Below, piece after piece: positions 10,041 through 23,046 of a stretch of DNA of 64,000 nt. The notes beneath the pieces are model-generated. The model did not search any database. It had not been told where the DNA came from and saw only the letters and a program-made list of their open reading frames with translations. The stretch lies in the NCBI GenBank assembly GCA_025024175.1, contig QCXZ01000137.1, forward strand, positions 72,664,680-72,728,679, read 5' to 3'. Made by a program: the position numbers and the translations under genes. Positions within the stretch are counted from its first letter, which is position 1, and every line of letters begins with the position of its first letter. The DNA is from Rhyzopertha dominica (lineage: Eukaryota; Arthropoda; Insecta; Coleoptera; Bostrichidae).

Positions 10041-11220
10041 GGCTTATGTAGCATAAACTGTACCGCAATCAACAAAAAATATTTTCAGTTTTCTGAGGTG
10101 TCTAGTGCAAGGGTACGCGAGGCAATCAACAGCTCGAAGAATGGCGAGTCATTTGACATTTACAATCTTAATGTTAAAATCATAAAATCAATCAAAGAAT
10201 GTATTTTAAATCCCCTCACAAAATTAATAAATAAGTGCATATCTACATCATACTTTCCAGACTGTTTGAAGAAAGCAATTATTGTTCCAATACACAAAAC
10301 GGGAGATAAAAAGGATCCTTTAAATTACAGACCAGTGGCTTTGTTGCCAAGTTTCTCTAAAAAATTTGAGAAAATTCTAGCTGCCCACTTAAACGATTAT
10401 TTTGAAACAAATAACCTGTTTTCAAACACTCAATTTGGATTTAGAAGGAATCGTAATACTATAGGAGCGGTCTCAACCTTAACTGAAGAGTTAAACTCAA
10501 CATTTCAGAATAGTGAATATGCGGTATGCTCCTTTCTAGATCTTTCGAAGGCTTTCGACCGTGTCTCACACGATATCTTATTGGGAAAACTGTACACTCA
10601 TAATCTTCACCAAAAAAAGTTGCAAAATGTTAACTTCTTTCTTAACAAGCAGAAAGCAGGTAGTCAAAATTAATTCTACACTACTACAGCTTACTTTTAG
10701 AACATGGGGTTCCACAAGGATCGATCCTTGGACCGTTACTATTTTTAATTAACTGTCGCCAAGCTTTTATGGGTCTGAAAATATTAACGCTGCCCTCGCA
10801 CTACATACTTCAGTGTCTATTAGCTATAAAGCAAAATATTGCTAGGTTTGAAACACACAAAGATATCCAATCCAATGGTATCAAATTATATAACGCTCTG
10901 CCGGATAATATTAAATATTGAGATATAAAACAATTTAAAAGTCTTAAGACTTATTTAATATCTAAAGCCTTTTATAACATTGATAGTTTTATTACAAACT
11001 GTAAGAACATGTAATGTCTTTCAGTATGTTCTTGGATGTCCAAACCTATTATTTTAATATTATTAAAACAATTATAATTGTTTTTGACGTTTGTAAAACC
11101 TATATGGTTATCAATATGAATGCAAATTATTATTATTCTCTTTTGTTTGTGGTGAAGCAGGTAATTAAATCTTATTAGGTGAAATAAATATGACAAATAT
11201 AATAACTCAAAATAATTTTA
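10041..11220 (+). pseudogene. Non-LTR retrotransposon B RT pseudogene
   Basis: A 215-codon open stretch (10026-10673) encodes RT fingers and palm: FSEVSSARVREAINSSKNG, then IIVPIHKTGDKKDPLNYRPVALLPSFSKKFEKIL, FSNTQFGFRRNRNT and FLDLSKAFDRVSHDILL. After a frameshift, EHGVPQGSILGPLLF is readable at about 10700-10750. The YxDD part is deleted. The C-terminal block GIKLYNALPDNIKY....FKSLKTYLISKAFYN lies at about 10875-10980. A terminal A/T-rich segment with AATAAATATGACAAATA near 11180-11200 is a plausible 3' end. The 5' half, including the endonuclease, is absent. Jockey/CR1-like by motif; the clade needs a tree. Confidence 0.85.
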
Positions 11221-11758
11221 TTTCACTGGGCTCTTTTGTCGATGGGCTTTTTGAATGGTCTCAAAAGCTCCTTGGACAAGCCGCAATGCAGGTATCCGAA
11301 TTTACTATTTTCGTACCAACTTCGTAAAACTACTCTTAGATGACTTACTGGCGATGACCTCTAACTATGAGGGATAAAGAAGAAAATCATTTGTTCCGTT
11401 CTCTCTCCTTTGGATTAATAATAACTGCAATTTAAAACAAAGCAATTGTAAACCCTTATTATAAATTGAATATGTCAAAACAGCCCATAAGAAATAAATC
11501 GACTTTTTGATAAAGCTTTCTGTTTAATTCCTGAATTACAAAGATTATGCTTTATTACTTTATTCCCTGCAGTGTTGGTTTCACTACCGCCAATGGCATT
11601 GCTCTAGTAAATATTATATCCATAAAACATTTTCTTGCTATAGTTTAATCCAGTAACAGATATGCAGATCTTATTCATATGTTATTATTATTAGAAAGAG
11701 ATACAGTAAGCAATATTTCTATCCGAAAATGCTGCAAATCAGTCGCCTGGTCTCCAGT

Positions 11759-12175
11759 TTAAAATGCTACTTTATCTGTTTCAGTAATGAGTCCAGAGGG
11801 TTCCTTGAAATTTCCGGTCAAACGAAAAGTTTGCGTTAGATCGTCTGACATTATACTTTGGGGNGCAATAGATCTTGGAAGTAAATGTCCCCTGGTGTTC
11901 ATGAGGGGTAGTTTAACAGCCCGACGATGCATCGCTGAAGTTCTGCAACCTGTTGCTATAAAGCACAATGAGTCTATAGCATACAGCCTATCAAACCGTG
12001 AATCCTTTGCAAGGTGGTGTCGTAGAGGTTTTGGAACATCCCGCAACCTCCCTTGACTTATTGGCAAGGGAACATGTTTGGGGTAGCAGCAGCGATTGTC
12101 ACCGTCACCAAGAATACACGTTCAACAGGTCTGGGACCGCTTGCTATAGTGACACATTGAATACTTGATTAATAC
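11759..12175 (+). pseudogene. Tc1-like transposase fragment
   Basis: Reads SDIILWxAIDLGSKCPLVFMRGSLTARRCIAEVLQP (about 11850-11950), which resembles the Tc1 block that contains the first catalytic region (S.MVWGGIS....LVF..G.LTA.RY..EVL.P). Sequence matching the second Asp block (DNARPH) is deleted. Near 12070 another frame gives REHVWGS, matching the HVWD/E block that follows the final catalytic residue, and then RRHQEYTFNRSG. One N lies in the conserved block. Truncated, deleted and frameshifted. Confidence 0.65.
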
Positions 12176-12179
12176 AAAA

Positions 12180-14390
12180 GAGCTGGATACGAGAAGGATA
12201 CAAGGAGCCACCATATACCTAGTACCGAGGAAAACACAGTATGGTCTATTAGGAATTACATGTAGTGAATTATCTACAGCAAAAAAATAAAATTCAGAAA
12301 AACATTTTTGNTCTTTCNACAAACCCAATTCTGTTCTGCGGTTTTGAAGAACTAGATCGCAACTTGACCACCTGGNAATCATNGTTTGTAATATTTANTC
12401 TGCGAATGAAAGTATCATCGCGTGTTAGGAGCAGTTGTTAAGAAATTCATAAGGAGTTTCACAACATTGTCGTTTGTATAGTTATCTGTAAGTGTAGCAT
12501 ATGATGTTACATTTTTCATTTTGATGAGGCTATTAATTATCTGTTTATTTGTATTACTTTTGTCTGCGTCCGCCGACCTTGTAAGATAAATTTGAGACAG
12601 ACACATTTATAATTTTAAAAAAGCAATACTCTTATTACTAATTGCTGTAATTAAATGTTGTTTACAAGCAACTATCATAGATTAAAAATGGGCGTATTTT
12701 CGGAAGTGATAAAGGGTAGCTCATCCTTTTGCAATAGTTTTGATGTAATTTCAGGAGTATGATTTAGTATTTATATAAAAGTTTTATTTATTTTCAATAG
12801 CTATTAAAAGGTAATGAAATGTTCGCAAATTAGGATTTCAATATGTGCAATATTTAATGAATTATCAAGGATAAAACGCTAGTTAATCGTATCTTGTAAG
12901 CGGTTGTTTTTATTTCGTCAAGTGTACCCTATAAAAAGAACTATAAAGGAGAGAAATCCTCAAAATCTTGGTCAACAAATGATGGTAACGTTCATCAGTT
13001 AAAAAAAGAAAAAAGTTTATAGTTCTAGAATAAAGATCCACGAATGCCACACCAAAGATTAAACAAATATTTGATTTTGGGCCTTTTTTCTCAACATTGC
13101 GAGGTTTTTTTTTGTGCACATCTACAAAATTCACGACACAGACCTTCATCATTAGAATGTAACGCTTGGCTAACCGCAAAGTTGCTTGAAAGTTCGTACC
13201 AAAATACATTGGAAAGCGCCATTACTTACAGCAGTTTCACAAGATGAAAATGACAACTTTAAATTTGCATGAGCAAAAATGTTTATTATGATCCCAAGTT
13301 ATCGCTCAGCCTTTCTAGTGACAACGATTTTGGTAGCGATAGAAGCTTTCTTCATATGCCTGCATGAAATTTTTAAGGCATATGATATATCATCGAGAAC
13401 TACATTTCTTACTTATAAATGTGTAACTAATGCATTTAATTGCAAACATTTTCCAAACGAACAGGACAAAGGACAGAAAATTCACCTCCATCATGGTACT
13501 AAAAATCGAATTCTAAAAAATGACAGTATGTAAAATTATCTACAATTTTTGTAGCGTTTGTTGGCGTCTACACATTTACAGTACTGTAAAAGATGGTCCT
13601 AAACACATGTAGTACAACTGGCTCAAAAACTAAATACATTTCATAATTAAAGGAATATGAGTGGTAAATTTGAGAAAACTTGGCTAAGGAGGAAAAAAAC
13701 AGAACAGGGAGATGTATAGTATTGCTGATCCAGTGGAAATGCTCGAGATTTATTTAAGATTATGAGAATGTTTTATCCTACATCATTGATTACAAGTGTC
13801 TTTTTTCTCCTGGGACACCACTACGATGCGTACAAAGGAATGCTTGCATTATATTGTCTCGAAGTTGGCTCATCTAAATGTCTTTGCTGCCAAGCGAGCA
13901 CATGATGCCTTCTTGCATATATCATAATACTGCGAGCTGGAAGTGCCCCAGCTGACTCGCTTTATAGCCACTCTAGCTGGGAGTATGTACCTATAATGTG
14001 TAAAGCAGATGTATCCCAAGAGGACGTAACACAGAAACTGTTTTACAACGGCTTCCTTCTCGCGATTATATTGGATTATATTCTGTGCGATACTTTGCAT
14101 GAATGGTTCTAAAGCATTTATTGTTAAATTTGGAGCAGCGATTTTATGCCTAGATAGGGGTAGATAATCAAATCATGTCGGGTTCGCGTACCGCATAGAC
14201 TTGTGCTCAGTGGGGAAATGAGAGAACGATTTTCACACAGAATGAGTACTAAAGAGATATTCATACGCAAGGAGAAACATTGCTATTCTCTATACTAAAT
14301 GAATAAAGCTGCATATATTTTGAATGTAAGAGAGTCAGACTGAAGACAAAATGTAAGTGTTTGTGGTCTTATACAACAGACACCAACAAA
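12180..14390. other. No gene recognised
   Basis: About 2.2 kb of A/T-rich sequence. Short open frames at 12910-13209 (minus) and 13279-13533 (plus) have no recognisable motifs. Several Ns lie between 12311 and 12398. Confidence 0.35.
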
Positions 14391-16046
14391 ATTCGTACTT
14401 AATATTTCATACTGTGTGTTCCATACCTGTTGCCTATTGTGGTGCATATTATCAATTTTTGTATAAAACACTCTGTGTTTTCAGACTGCTGGAAACGGGC
14501 GTTGGTGGTACCGTTGCCAAAAATAAAGAAACCACTGTTACTGAAAGATTTGAGGCCCATTAGCTTATTACCAACTTTATCAAAGTTGTTGGAGCGTGCC
14601 ATTGCTATGCAACTGCAGGCTCATATGATTAAACAAAATATTCTGCCGAATAATCAGTCAGGTTTTAGAGCGGGGTATGGCTGTAATACTGCTCTTATTA
14701 AAATTATAGATGACATAGTGACTGAAACTGACAAAGGAAAACTTACTGTATTAATATTACTCGACTACTCAAAGGCCTTTGATATGATTTCGCACAAAAC
14801 TCTGTTATGTATTCTGCATTACATTGGTCTTAGTAAAATGGCAATTCAATTGTTGGCAAGTTATTTAAGCAATCCTTCTCAGGTGGCGACACTGAATGGA
14901 AATGTGTTCGATGTGAGATACGTTAGCAGAGGCGTACCGCAAGCTTCTATTTTAGGTTTTATATTATTTATAATATAAACTTCGTATTTTGAGTCTGTTT
15001 TAAAGTCATGTAACTTGCAATGCTACGCAGATGATACTCTAATTTATACATCTTTTGACTTGAAAAATATAGAGTCTGCGTGTCGTGATATCAACAAAGA
15101 GCTGTCTAGACTGTATGATATATCATGTGCTCATGACTTACTTTTGAACCAGTTGAAGTCAAATGTTAAAATTTTTGGTCGTAAGTGTGACAGACTTGCG
15201 TCAAAAGACACTATTGATATATAAATACATGGAAATTCAATTCCAATCACTGATGTTGCAAAAAATTTGGGTATGTATATTGATTTTGATCTTCGTTTTG
15301 GCACTTACGTTTCTAAGACTTTGCAGAAAGCTCATTATACCTTAAAGCGTATTTATCAAAACCGTTCACTTTTGCAAGGAAACATGAAAAAGATCTTAAC
15401 AAATAGTCTAGTTGTTTCACAATTCGACTACTGTGACTCGGTGTATGGTCCGTGCCTAAGAGCTATTAACAAAATTAGGATTCAAAGGTTGCAGAATGCT
15501 TGCGTTAGGCTCATTTATGGCATAAGAAAATATAATCACGTATCTCATAAGATAGCCGACCTTGGTTGGTTGAATATGTCAAACCGGAGATTGTCGCATG
15601 CTTCTTGCCTATTGCATAGGATTTTACATGCCAGAAGACCATCATATCTGTGTAATAAAATTCGTTTTCGCACCGACGTCCATCATCTGAACCTAAGGCA
15701 TAGGGGTTATGCAGTTATGTTACACTCAGATGGGTAAACAACGTTTTCTTTATGAATGTGTTTCGTTTTATAACTCTTTGCCTCAGAGCATTATGCAGTG
15801 TACTCTATTATGTTTTCGAAAACATTTGCATAAATATTTGCTTGGCGGACAAGTCAGTGAGTCTTGAACAAAATAAATTTAAAATTACAATGTTTAACTG
15901 GATGCTGACCTGCATTTGGGTGTCCCAATTAGAGCAGTTTGATGTAGTATGTATCTATCTTTTTTTCAGCTGGGGGTTAAGTGGAAGAGCTACCGCAGCT
16001 TTTCATATGAGGGTTGTTGGCTGTATATTTTGATAAATAAAGACCT

Positions 16047-16085
<39 letters not shown>
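14390..16085 (+). pseudogene. Non-LTR retrotransposon C RT pseudogene with (TAA)n tail
   Basis: One frame from about 14400 to 15737 encodes RT, broken by only two stop codons (14976-14978 and 15222-15224). Blocks: CWKRALVVPLPKIKKPLLLKDLRPISLLPTLSKLLE, LPNNQSGFRAGYGC, LLDYSKAFDMISHKTLL, RGVPQASILGFILF and the intact palm box QCYADDTLIY. VAKNLGMYIDFDL follows, then the LINE C-terminus IQRLQNACVRLIYG. A frameshift at about 15737 moves the last part to another frame (YECVSFYNSLPQSIM). A 3' UTR of about 190 bp ends in AATAAAGACC and a (TAA)n tail. The 5' end is truncated before the RT fingers. Gene style is close to element E. Confidence 0.9.
16048..16085 (+). repeat. (TAA)n tail of element C
   Basis: Uninterrupted TAA repeats follow the AATAAAGACC end of element C. 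Trinucleotide 3' tails of this kind are known for I-type and some related LINEs and mark the reverse-transcription priming end. Confidence 0.9.
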
Positions 16086-16087
<2 letters not shown>

Positions 16088-16299
16088 GTCCTTTCATACG
16101 GACTTAGTATTTAAGTCCGGAAAATGACACAACGTGTCGCTTGTTACCAATATATGTATCTAAAGCAATACTTATTTTAACATTTGCTAAAATTAATAGT
16201 AACGCTTCAATTAATAATAATTATTTAAATATGGTCATCTTTATTAGCTATTAATAATAATATTGTAATCATAGAGCTCTTTCAGCGGTTATGCCGTTT

Positions 16300-18290
16300 T
16301 AAGACGATAATGTGAACTTTGAGTCTGAGCTGCATGGTCAATTAATGTTTGGTGACGGTTGTGCGAGGGCGGTTGCGTATATAGTTGACTTTCTAGAAAT
16401 GAGGATGATAAATTGTGTGCCTAATCAATCTAATGTTTACTAAGATCTGATTTTTGTACAAAATTATGATAAGTTTCAAGTTGCGGAGGCTGTTGACTTG
16501 CTCCTACGAAGCAATAACCACCATGTTGCAGTTTTATGTGTGTACTTGTGCTGACAGCCTCGCCTGCTGCTTTGCCACAAGCTATACATTTCTATGATTT
16601 TAAGCGTGAGGCATTCAACAGTTATTTAGCTCTTATGGATTGGATTTTGATATTGATACTGCGACTGCTAACTTTTATAGCATTATCCGTATTGCCATTA
16701 ATAGTTTTTTCCCATTGCTAGGGTGTCACCGTCATCTTTTCCGAAGTGTTTCACTGGGCAACTGAAGCAGCTTATCTTCGATAAAAAAGAGCACATGTCA
16801 AATTTAGAATCACACGTTCTATGCACATGATTATGCCAATATCTCCGCTTTGAGGCGACTTTGTAAGGAGCTTACCACAATTTGTTTTAATAATTATATT
16901 AATCGTGTCGATATTTCCATTACTGGGAATCCCAGGTATTTCTGGAAATACTTTAAGGATCTAAAGGGTGATAACTCCTAGTGGAATGCCTTTGGACGGC
17001 ATTTCGGAACACACTGAAAGTAGCATTAGGGATTTGTTTTTGACACATTTTGCTAATAATTGCAGCTAGGCTAAATTTGATATCAATTGTGATTATTTCT
17101 CTTCTAGGATTGTGAGTCGAGTCGACTTGTATTGCAGATATTTTTGAGGGTATTTTTAGCCTTAAGAACAAGTTAAGCTGCGCCCCCGATGGTGTTCCTT
17201 CTTATTTGTTGAGGAGGTGTGTTCACACCTTATCTTTGCCAATTCATCGTCTTTATAATTCTTCACTGAGTTTGAGTCTTTTTCATGATTTTTGGAAGCA
17301 TAATTATATGATTTTAGTATTTAAAACCGCTGGTATTAGATCAGATGGTTCTGTCAGCGATTCCCAAGCTGCTCGAGAGCCTTGATACTCCTATTGTATC
17401 TTGCCATTGTAAGAACATTATTGCTGACTAGCAATATGGATTTGCAGTAGGCCGGTCAACCACTTTTAACTTGCTAAATTATCGACAACACTTACTGGCC
17501 AGCATTGGACAAAAACTACCTATTTTTCTCGAGGTTTTGTTAGGATCAATCACGACCTTCTTTTGCATAAATTAAGACGTTTAGGTTTTCCTTGTCGGAT
17601 TCCATTCTTGTCCACTTTGGTGTTTCCCAGGGTTCGCATTTGGGGCCAGTGTTGTTTTCCTTATTTATTAATGATATTGGCGGATGCTTTAAATACTGCA
17701 CTTATTTGTTGTTTGCAGATTCCCATTGGAAACGCAGAAAATTGCCTGAAGCTTCAATGTGATATAGATTCTTGTGGGGGTGGTCTAAGGATAATGCTAT
17801 GTCTTTAAATATTACTAAATGCCATTGCATCACCTTTGACAGAAGGAGCAGATTGATACATTTTAATTACTCCATGAATAACGTGAGATTGAATCGCGTT
17901 AGTGAGGTTAAGGATCTTGGTGTTATTGTTAATGAGCAGCTTACGTTCAGTTCCCATATTGATAAATTATGTATTAGGGCTCCTGGGTTGAATTTTGAGG
18001 AACGAGAGGCATTTGTCGGTTGGTTCATTAAGGACAGTTTATATAGCGTATGTTCGATCATTGTTGGAATATGCCTCACTAGTTTGGTTGCCACATTATG
18101 CAGTTTATGTTTTAAAGCTGGAATCTATCCAAATTGGGATATTTTCTGAAGACATTTGAGAAGAAATCCATCATCTGATTGAGTTGACGGCCAGAAGCTT
18201 TAATGGGAGCATACGGTATTTTGAAAGACTTAAATTCTCCTGTAACAGAACGACTTTAAAAGTGTTAAGGAGTCAGCTGAGTACAGGCTT
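16300..18290 (+). pseudogene. Non-LTR retrotransposon D pseudogene (endonuclease end to RT)
   Basis: Highly fragmented copy in many frames. The endonuclease C-terminal region is seen as NYDKFQVAEAVDLLLRSNNHH (about 16462-16530). The linker reads ALRRLCKELTT....NPRYFWKYFKDLKGDNS (about 16840-16980). RT blocks are DGVPSYLLRRCVHTLSLPIHRLYN (about 17188-17265), AIPKLLESLDTP, QYGFAVGRSTTFNLL (about 17430-17475), DLLLHKLRRLG, and a decayed VSQGSHLGPVLFSLFINDIGG (about 17620-17680). SLNITKCHCITF....VSEVKDLGVIVNEQLTFSSHIDKL (about 17800-17970) follows. Stops and indels throughout. It follows element C after about 200 bp. The style resembles elements A and H more than C and E. Confidence 0.82.
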
Positions 18291-18299
18291 CTAAAATAT

Positions 18300-21200
18300 C
18301 ATGATTAACTTTACTGCCAGCCAAGCTACCGAAACAAATAATAAAAAATTGTTATTTTTGTTTCAGCTACCATTTTGTAGCCTTGAATTAACTAATTTTT
18401 ATTATTGCTGTATCATTAACATAGTATTGAAACGTAAGAATTTCAACTATTCTTTGAAAATTATTTTTGATGGACCCACCTGGTGTCTGTTATTGTCTGC
18501 AGTTTATAGTTTCGCTCGCCACCTTTGTTGACAGTTTTTCTGCGAACGTTCCCAGGATGAAGGTAAACCTTAAACCTACATAATACTTTTTCAGTGTATA
18601 ACCGCTGGGGATCAAAACCGGTCAAATAGAAGTCCAGAAAGTAATACTCGCTCAGAACGGAGCTATACCGCACTACATCTATTATTTACGTTCGCGTTTA
18701 TTTCGACGTAAAATGTAAGGTAGCATACGCCGAACAGCAGGGCTAAAATAAATCGGTTTAGTTGCAGTGAGCACACAAAGTAAAAAGATGTATTCGCTGC
18801 GCAATACTGGAACAACATGAGAAGTGGTCTTATGTATACTATTAGAAATACGCATTCTTTCTTTGATTGGGCAAAGTGATGAAAGTTTAAGCAAAAAACG
18901 AGTTATACAAAACATTCGATCATACCTTAGATAAATAAATGATATGGCTATACTTATGATAATATTAAGTATTATAACTTTAAAGTTTTAAAAAATAAAT
19001 TAGAAATTAAAATCATCGCCGTGAATATAAAAAAAAACTTATCCTTGGTTTAATATATGCTACGGTATAAATCGGAACCACTTTGATATCACGGGTTGAC
19101 TTTGATATCTGCTTTGCAGTGCGCCATATGTCTGAGTAAGATAATATTTGTAATGTATTGGTGGTAGATTGCCTAGTTCATTGCTTGAGAAGTGCTAACG
19201 TGGTATTTAGATATTGTTTTTGTTGTGCTTTCACTGCTGTATACTATTACAATTTTGCTGATTTACTTTGCTTGGAAAATTTTTGCTTTTTCACCCTAAT
19301 TTCAGGAAAGATAGTGACCATTTACCTGCCTAGGGAGATAAAAATTTCTGTACAATTCAATAATGTGTACTCCGTTGATTGTTTGAATTGTTAAAATAAA
19401 TTGTTGTAGTTGGTGGGTTTTTTGTATCTGAAATCTTCACAAATAATAATATTACGTCACCTGTATCTTAAATGTCATCAGTTGTTTGCTACATATACAA
19501 GTGCATCTATAAATTGACAAATATAAGTAATTAGTAATAAATTTGAGCCAGAAATTGAAATCTACCATTATTAGTAGATACTCTTCCAAAAAAAGCGTTT
19601 CGTATAATCTCTCGAAATGCATTTGCTTTTTTGGGTCTGTAACAAATATTTTGCCCTTTTAAGCTTGAGACACTTGATGAGGTTTTCTTTAATAGCCAGC
19701 GGAGCGTCCAATATTTTGACCAAAGACAATTATTTTAAACCTTTGGATTTATAAAATATGCCAAAATGACATTCTCATTAATTCGTTTAACACGTCGCTG
19801 GGCCATCCATTTTTTAAAAGCCGAACATGCCTTTACATATCTCTCTCTGAATTTTTATAGTAATTAAGCCAGAGATGTTTCATTCCGGGTTGTTATTGCT
19901 ATTGTCGTCTTCATTGGGAAAAGATCTTTCATGAATCGTTTCGGAAACGGTTTAATAAGCAGAAGTGTTTTGTCAGAGAAACGAGAAAACATGATTCCAG
20001 ATTTATTTAATGGTTACTTTTCTCCTTTTCTACTCCTTTTCTTACTGGGTCGTAGGTTAAATTACTATGTATTACACAGGAAAAAAAGAGGGGGAGGACA
20101 AAACCCACTTTTCTTCCTTGTACTACAAATAACTATTGCATTTACCGACTAGAACTAATTCTAAGTATAATTATTTTTCTCTAAAATTTTACTTTACTTG
20201 TTGTACTTTACTTGGTTTTAGATGAATTTGAGGAAGTCCTCTTTGTATTGATAAGGAATCGCACATAAGTTTCTAGACTCATAAATACCTATCAATCTTT
20301 CTTCTCGCAATTTTTCTATAAATCAGGTAAAATTTTTAGAACATGTAACGGTTGGACACTAAGCTAAGTTTTTCCCTTCCATAAGCATTAAGCACTGGCC
20401 AGATTCAAACGAATAAGCCTCCGGGAAAGCGTAGCGCTTTCCCACTGGAACTAATGCAATTCGACGTAACCGTTCAAGAATTGATTTAGGTGTAGCATCG
20501 GTGAATCTAGATGTTTGCTTCGTTGGATGTCTGACATGTTCTATTTGTTCGCAAAATTTATTTAGGCACGCCAGATTAACGTCAGAATTCGCCTCTGCTA
20601 CATTTAGGAACACTCACGAGAACGGAAAATGGAAGCTGCAATCTCTTGAAACATCTGTGTTCCGTTGGTTAGAAACAGACAAACAAGCACTGAACTGTCG
20701 CTTTGCATAAAGGAGTACATTTGTACAAGTTTGGAATGAGAGAGAAAATGTAACGCAACATACTTAACGCTTAAATAAAAAATAAAAAACCGCTGCAAAT
20801 TGAATCAGTACTTCCACATCTAATTGTCAAAATGACATTTACGTTTTTATTTTTTATACTATACGATTAGTAATCAGGTTTTGAGCATTTTTTCTCTCTA
20901 CACAGTTTTTCTAAGACAAACAGTCATCGTGATATTAGCAAAAATATATAAATCTTAAAATTGTTTTTTCCAAATAACTCGAAAATTATAAACTTAACAA
21001 AAAGATTACAAGAGTGCTTTCTGATTGGAAATTTGATTTCTATATAATACCAAAATTAAAAAAAAATCGTACGAGCAGGGTCCAAAACAGGTTTGTTGGA
21101 AATATTTTGAAAATGTCAAAATTTTGGATAAATTTTCCAAGACACTTTTTTGAGAAATTTTATTTTCTATTTGATGGTATTTTCATTTTTTGAATATATT

Positions 21201-21990
21201 AAATATATTCGGAGATATTTAGGAAAAACCGTTTTCTTTCCACAAACAAAACCACAAACACACAGACACACAGACAAGAATTTTTTTGCAAGTTTTGTTT
21301 TTTGCGTTTTCAACCATTTTAAAGCGAATGAGCAAATAAAAAATTTTTTAAAATTATTTTGCGATACGCAAAATCAAAGTTTTAAATGAATTGGACATAC
21401 AGAAATAAAAATGAAATTAAAATGATACTTGTTGACGTAATTCATATTTTGTACCCTTTTCGCTTTCATCATCACGCCACTACAAACAATAATCTGCAAA
21501 TTTATTTTCTTATGAAAAAAAGGATGAAATAAGATGTGAAACTACAATTTTTAACGGCGGGAACCTATAACAAAAAAGGGGCTCCAAATTTCAACCAAAT
21601 CCTGCTATTGGATTTTCATATGATGAAATGAAAGAATTTTAAGTCACAAATATCAATTCAAATACTAATTCTAAAAATAGTATAGATATTTTTTACTGCA
21701 CTCTTAATAGCATCAAATCATTTTACTGTAAACCGCTGATGTACTCTTGTGTTTTTGTTCGCACGAACCAGTCTTTTTTTTATCTTTTAGCTTTTGCTAA
21801 GTTACTTTCTTGCACATTTTTGCTGCAGTCTTTATACATGAAGCTTTCGATCATATTTTGTTTTGAAGTTTTAATTGCTTTTTGTATGATATTTATACGT
21901 CCCTTTCCTACTCTGTTGGGTAGTATAGGTTTAACGAGAGCGTCATTTACACTTCCTTGGAGAGCTACTTTAATTACATAAATTCTACAG
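18300..21990. other. No gene recognised; A/T-rich, with a low-complexity stretch
   Basis: About 3.7 kb without recognisable coding sequence. Around 20880-21340 it is very A/T-rich, with a CACAGA-type short run at 21255-21280. A small open frame on the minus strand at 20359-20613 could not be assigned. Confidence 0.35.
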
Positions 21991-22345
21991 TTATGTGTGT
22001 TTCAATCTGATAACATTTCTGCACGTCACGAGCTCCTCCCCCATCTTAACTTTTGAACACGATGAGCTAGAAGGTTCGCATAAAATCCGAGCAAGATCGC
22101 CCAAAGATAACTCCCTATTTCTTCTAATCAATTTAAAATACCCACTTACTTCTTCTTTTCCCATTCCTACAACTCTCCCAAGTGTAATTTGCCCAGCCTT
22201 CCCGAAACGAATTAAGAAACTTCTCATCCTGAAGGTCCTACACCAATGATCCCCAGCTGGTTCAGTTTCGACATTAAGTTTTGATTCAAAACCTAATCGC
22301 TTAGTTAAATCATATGCCATTCTCTGGACGGTTTACCTAGTAGGC
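21991..22345 (-). pseudogene. pogo/Tigger-like (CENP-B-type) transposase fragment
   Basis: A 109-codon open frame whose start resembles the second DNA-binding helix region of pogo/Tigger/jerky transposases: VQRMAYDLTKRLGFES, then AGDHWCRTFRMR and ITLGRVVGMGKEEVSGYF. These match the family pattern (AY.LA, AG..W...F..R, R..G....V..F). The following part would normally reach the first catalytic Asp (N.DE), which is not visible here. Upstream codons VQR continue across an in-frame stop near 22335. Only this N-terminal piece is present. It ends about 80 bp before the mariner element on the other strand. Assignment is by motif style and is moderate. Confidence 0.5.
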
Positions 22346-22617
22346 TGAAAGCCTGACAGTAGCAATTGTTTCATATCATTCCCTGTTCTTCTCTGCTTGA
22401 ACTTCTAAGTTTTTTCACTAAGATATTAGGTTGTTCAGAAAGGAATGGGGGGTCTTGATATTATTATTATTTAACGCAATTTTATACCAATAAATCATTG
22501 ATTTAATTTAATGTGTTATATGTTATTCAAAAGCTTATTTCATGTTCTTTCTGTCGTATCTGTCAAAAATTTGTTATTGTTTATTTTTAATTTCGATAAT
22601 ACGAGTTTTATTAGAGG

Positions 22618-23035
22618 ATGCCAAAACTCGATAATCGCAGTATTTACTTCTATGAATTCAAGTTAGGAGGAAATGTAGCTCAAACCTTCCGAAACATCAA
22701 CGAAGTATGGCGTGAAGGGAGCGTCCGCGAATGGACAGTTCAACGCTGGTATAAAAAATTTCGTTCCGGAATTACCAGCCTCGAAGATGAACCTTATAGG
22801 AGCCGTCCACCGGCAATTGGCAATGACCAACTGAAAGTGCTGGTAGAGGCTGATCCACGCACAACCGTTTCTCCGAGAGAAATGCTTCGGAAACCATGAC
22901 GATGCCAAAAACGCCTTCAACGACATAATCGCTTCCACAGCTCCAGAATTTTGTTCTACCGGCATAAATAAGCTTGTTTCATATTGGCAAAAATGTGTTG
23001 ATTCTAATGATTTTCATTTTGATTTTGTTTAAAGC
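22618..23035 (+). pseudogene. mariner transposase with deleted catalytic domain
   Basis: The N-terminal part (22618-22896) is the paired helix-turn-helix DNA-binding region of a mariner transposase: FYEFKLGGNVAQTFRNINEV, TVQRWYKKFRSG and SLEDEPYRSRPPAI, ending LVEADPRTTVSPREML. Immediately after, in another frame, the extreme C-terminus of the same family appears (DDAKNAFNDIIAS....FCSTGINKLVSYWQKCVDSN). All of the D,D34D catalytic region is missing between them. A stop at about 22897-22899 ends the first part. The product, if made, could bind ends but not cut them. Confidence 0.9.
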
Positions 23036-23046
23036 AAGTTACGGTA

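Noticed and set aside
12910..13209. 99-codon minus-strand frame with slight integrase-like look
   Set aside because: No Cys/His or Asp motif of integrases could be lined up; composition is A/T-rich and consistent with chance.
20359..20710. Overlapping open frames on both strands
   Set aside because: No motif, no family recognised and no splice context; not supported as a gene.
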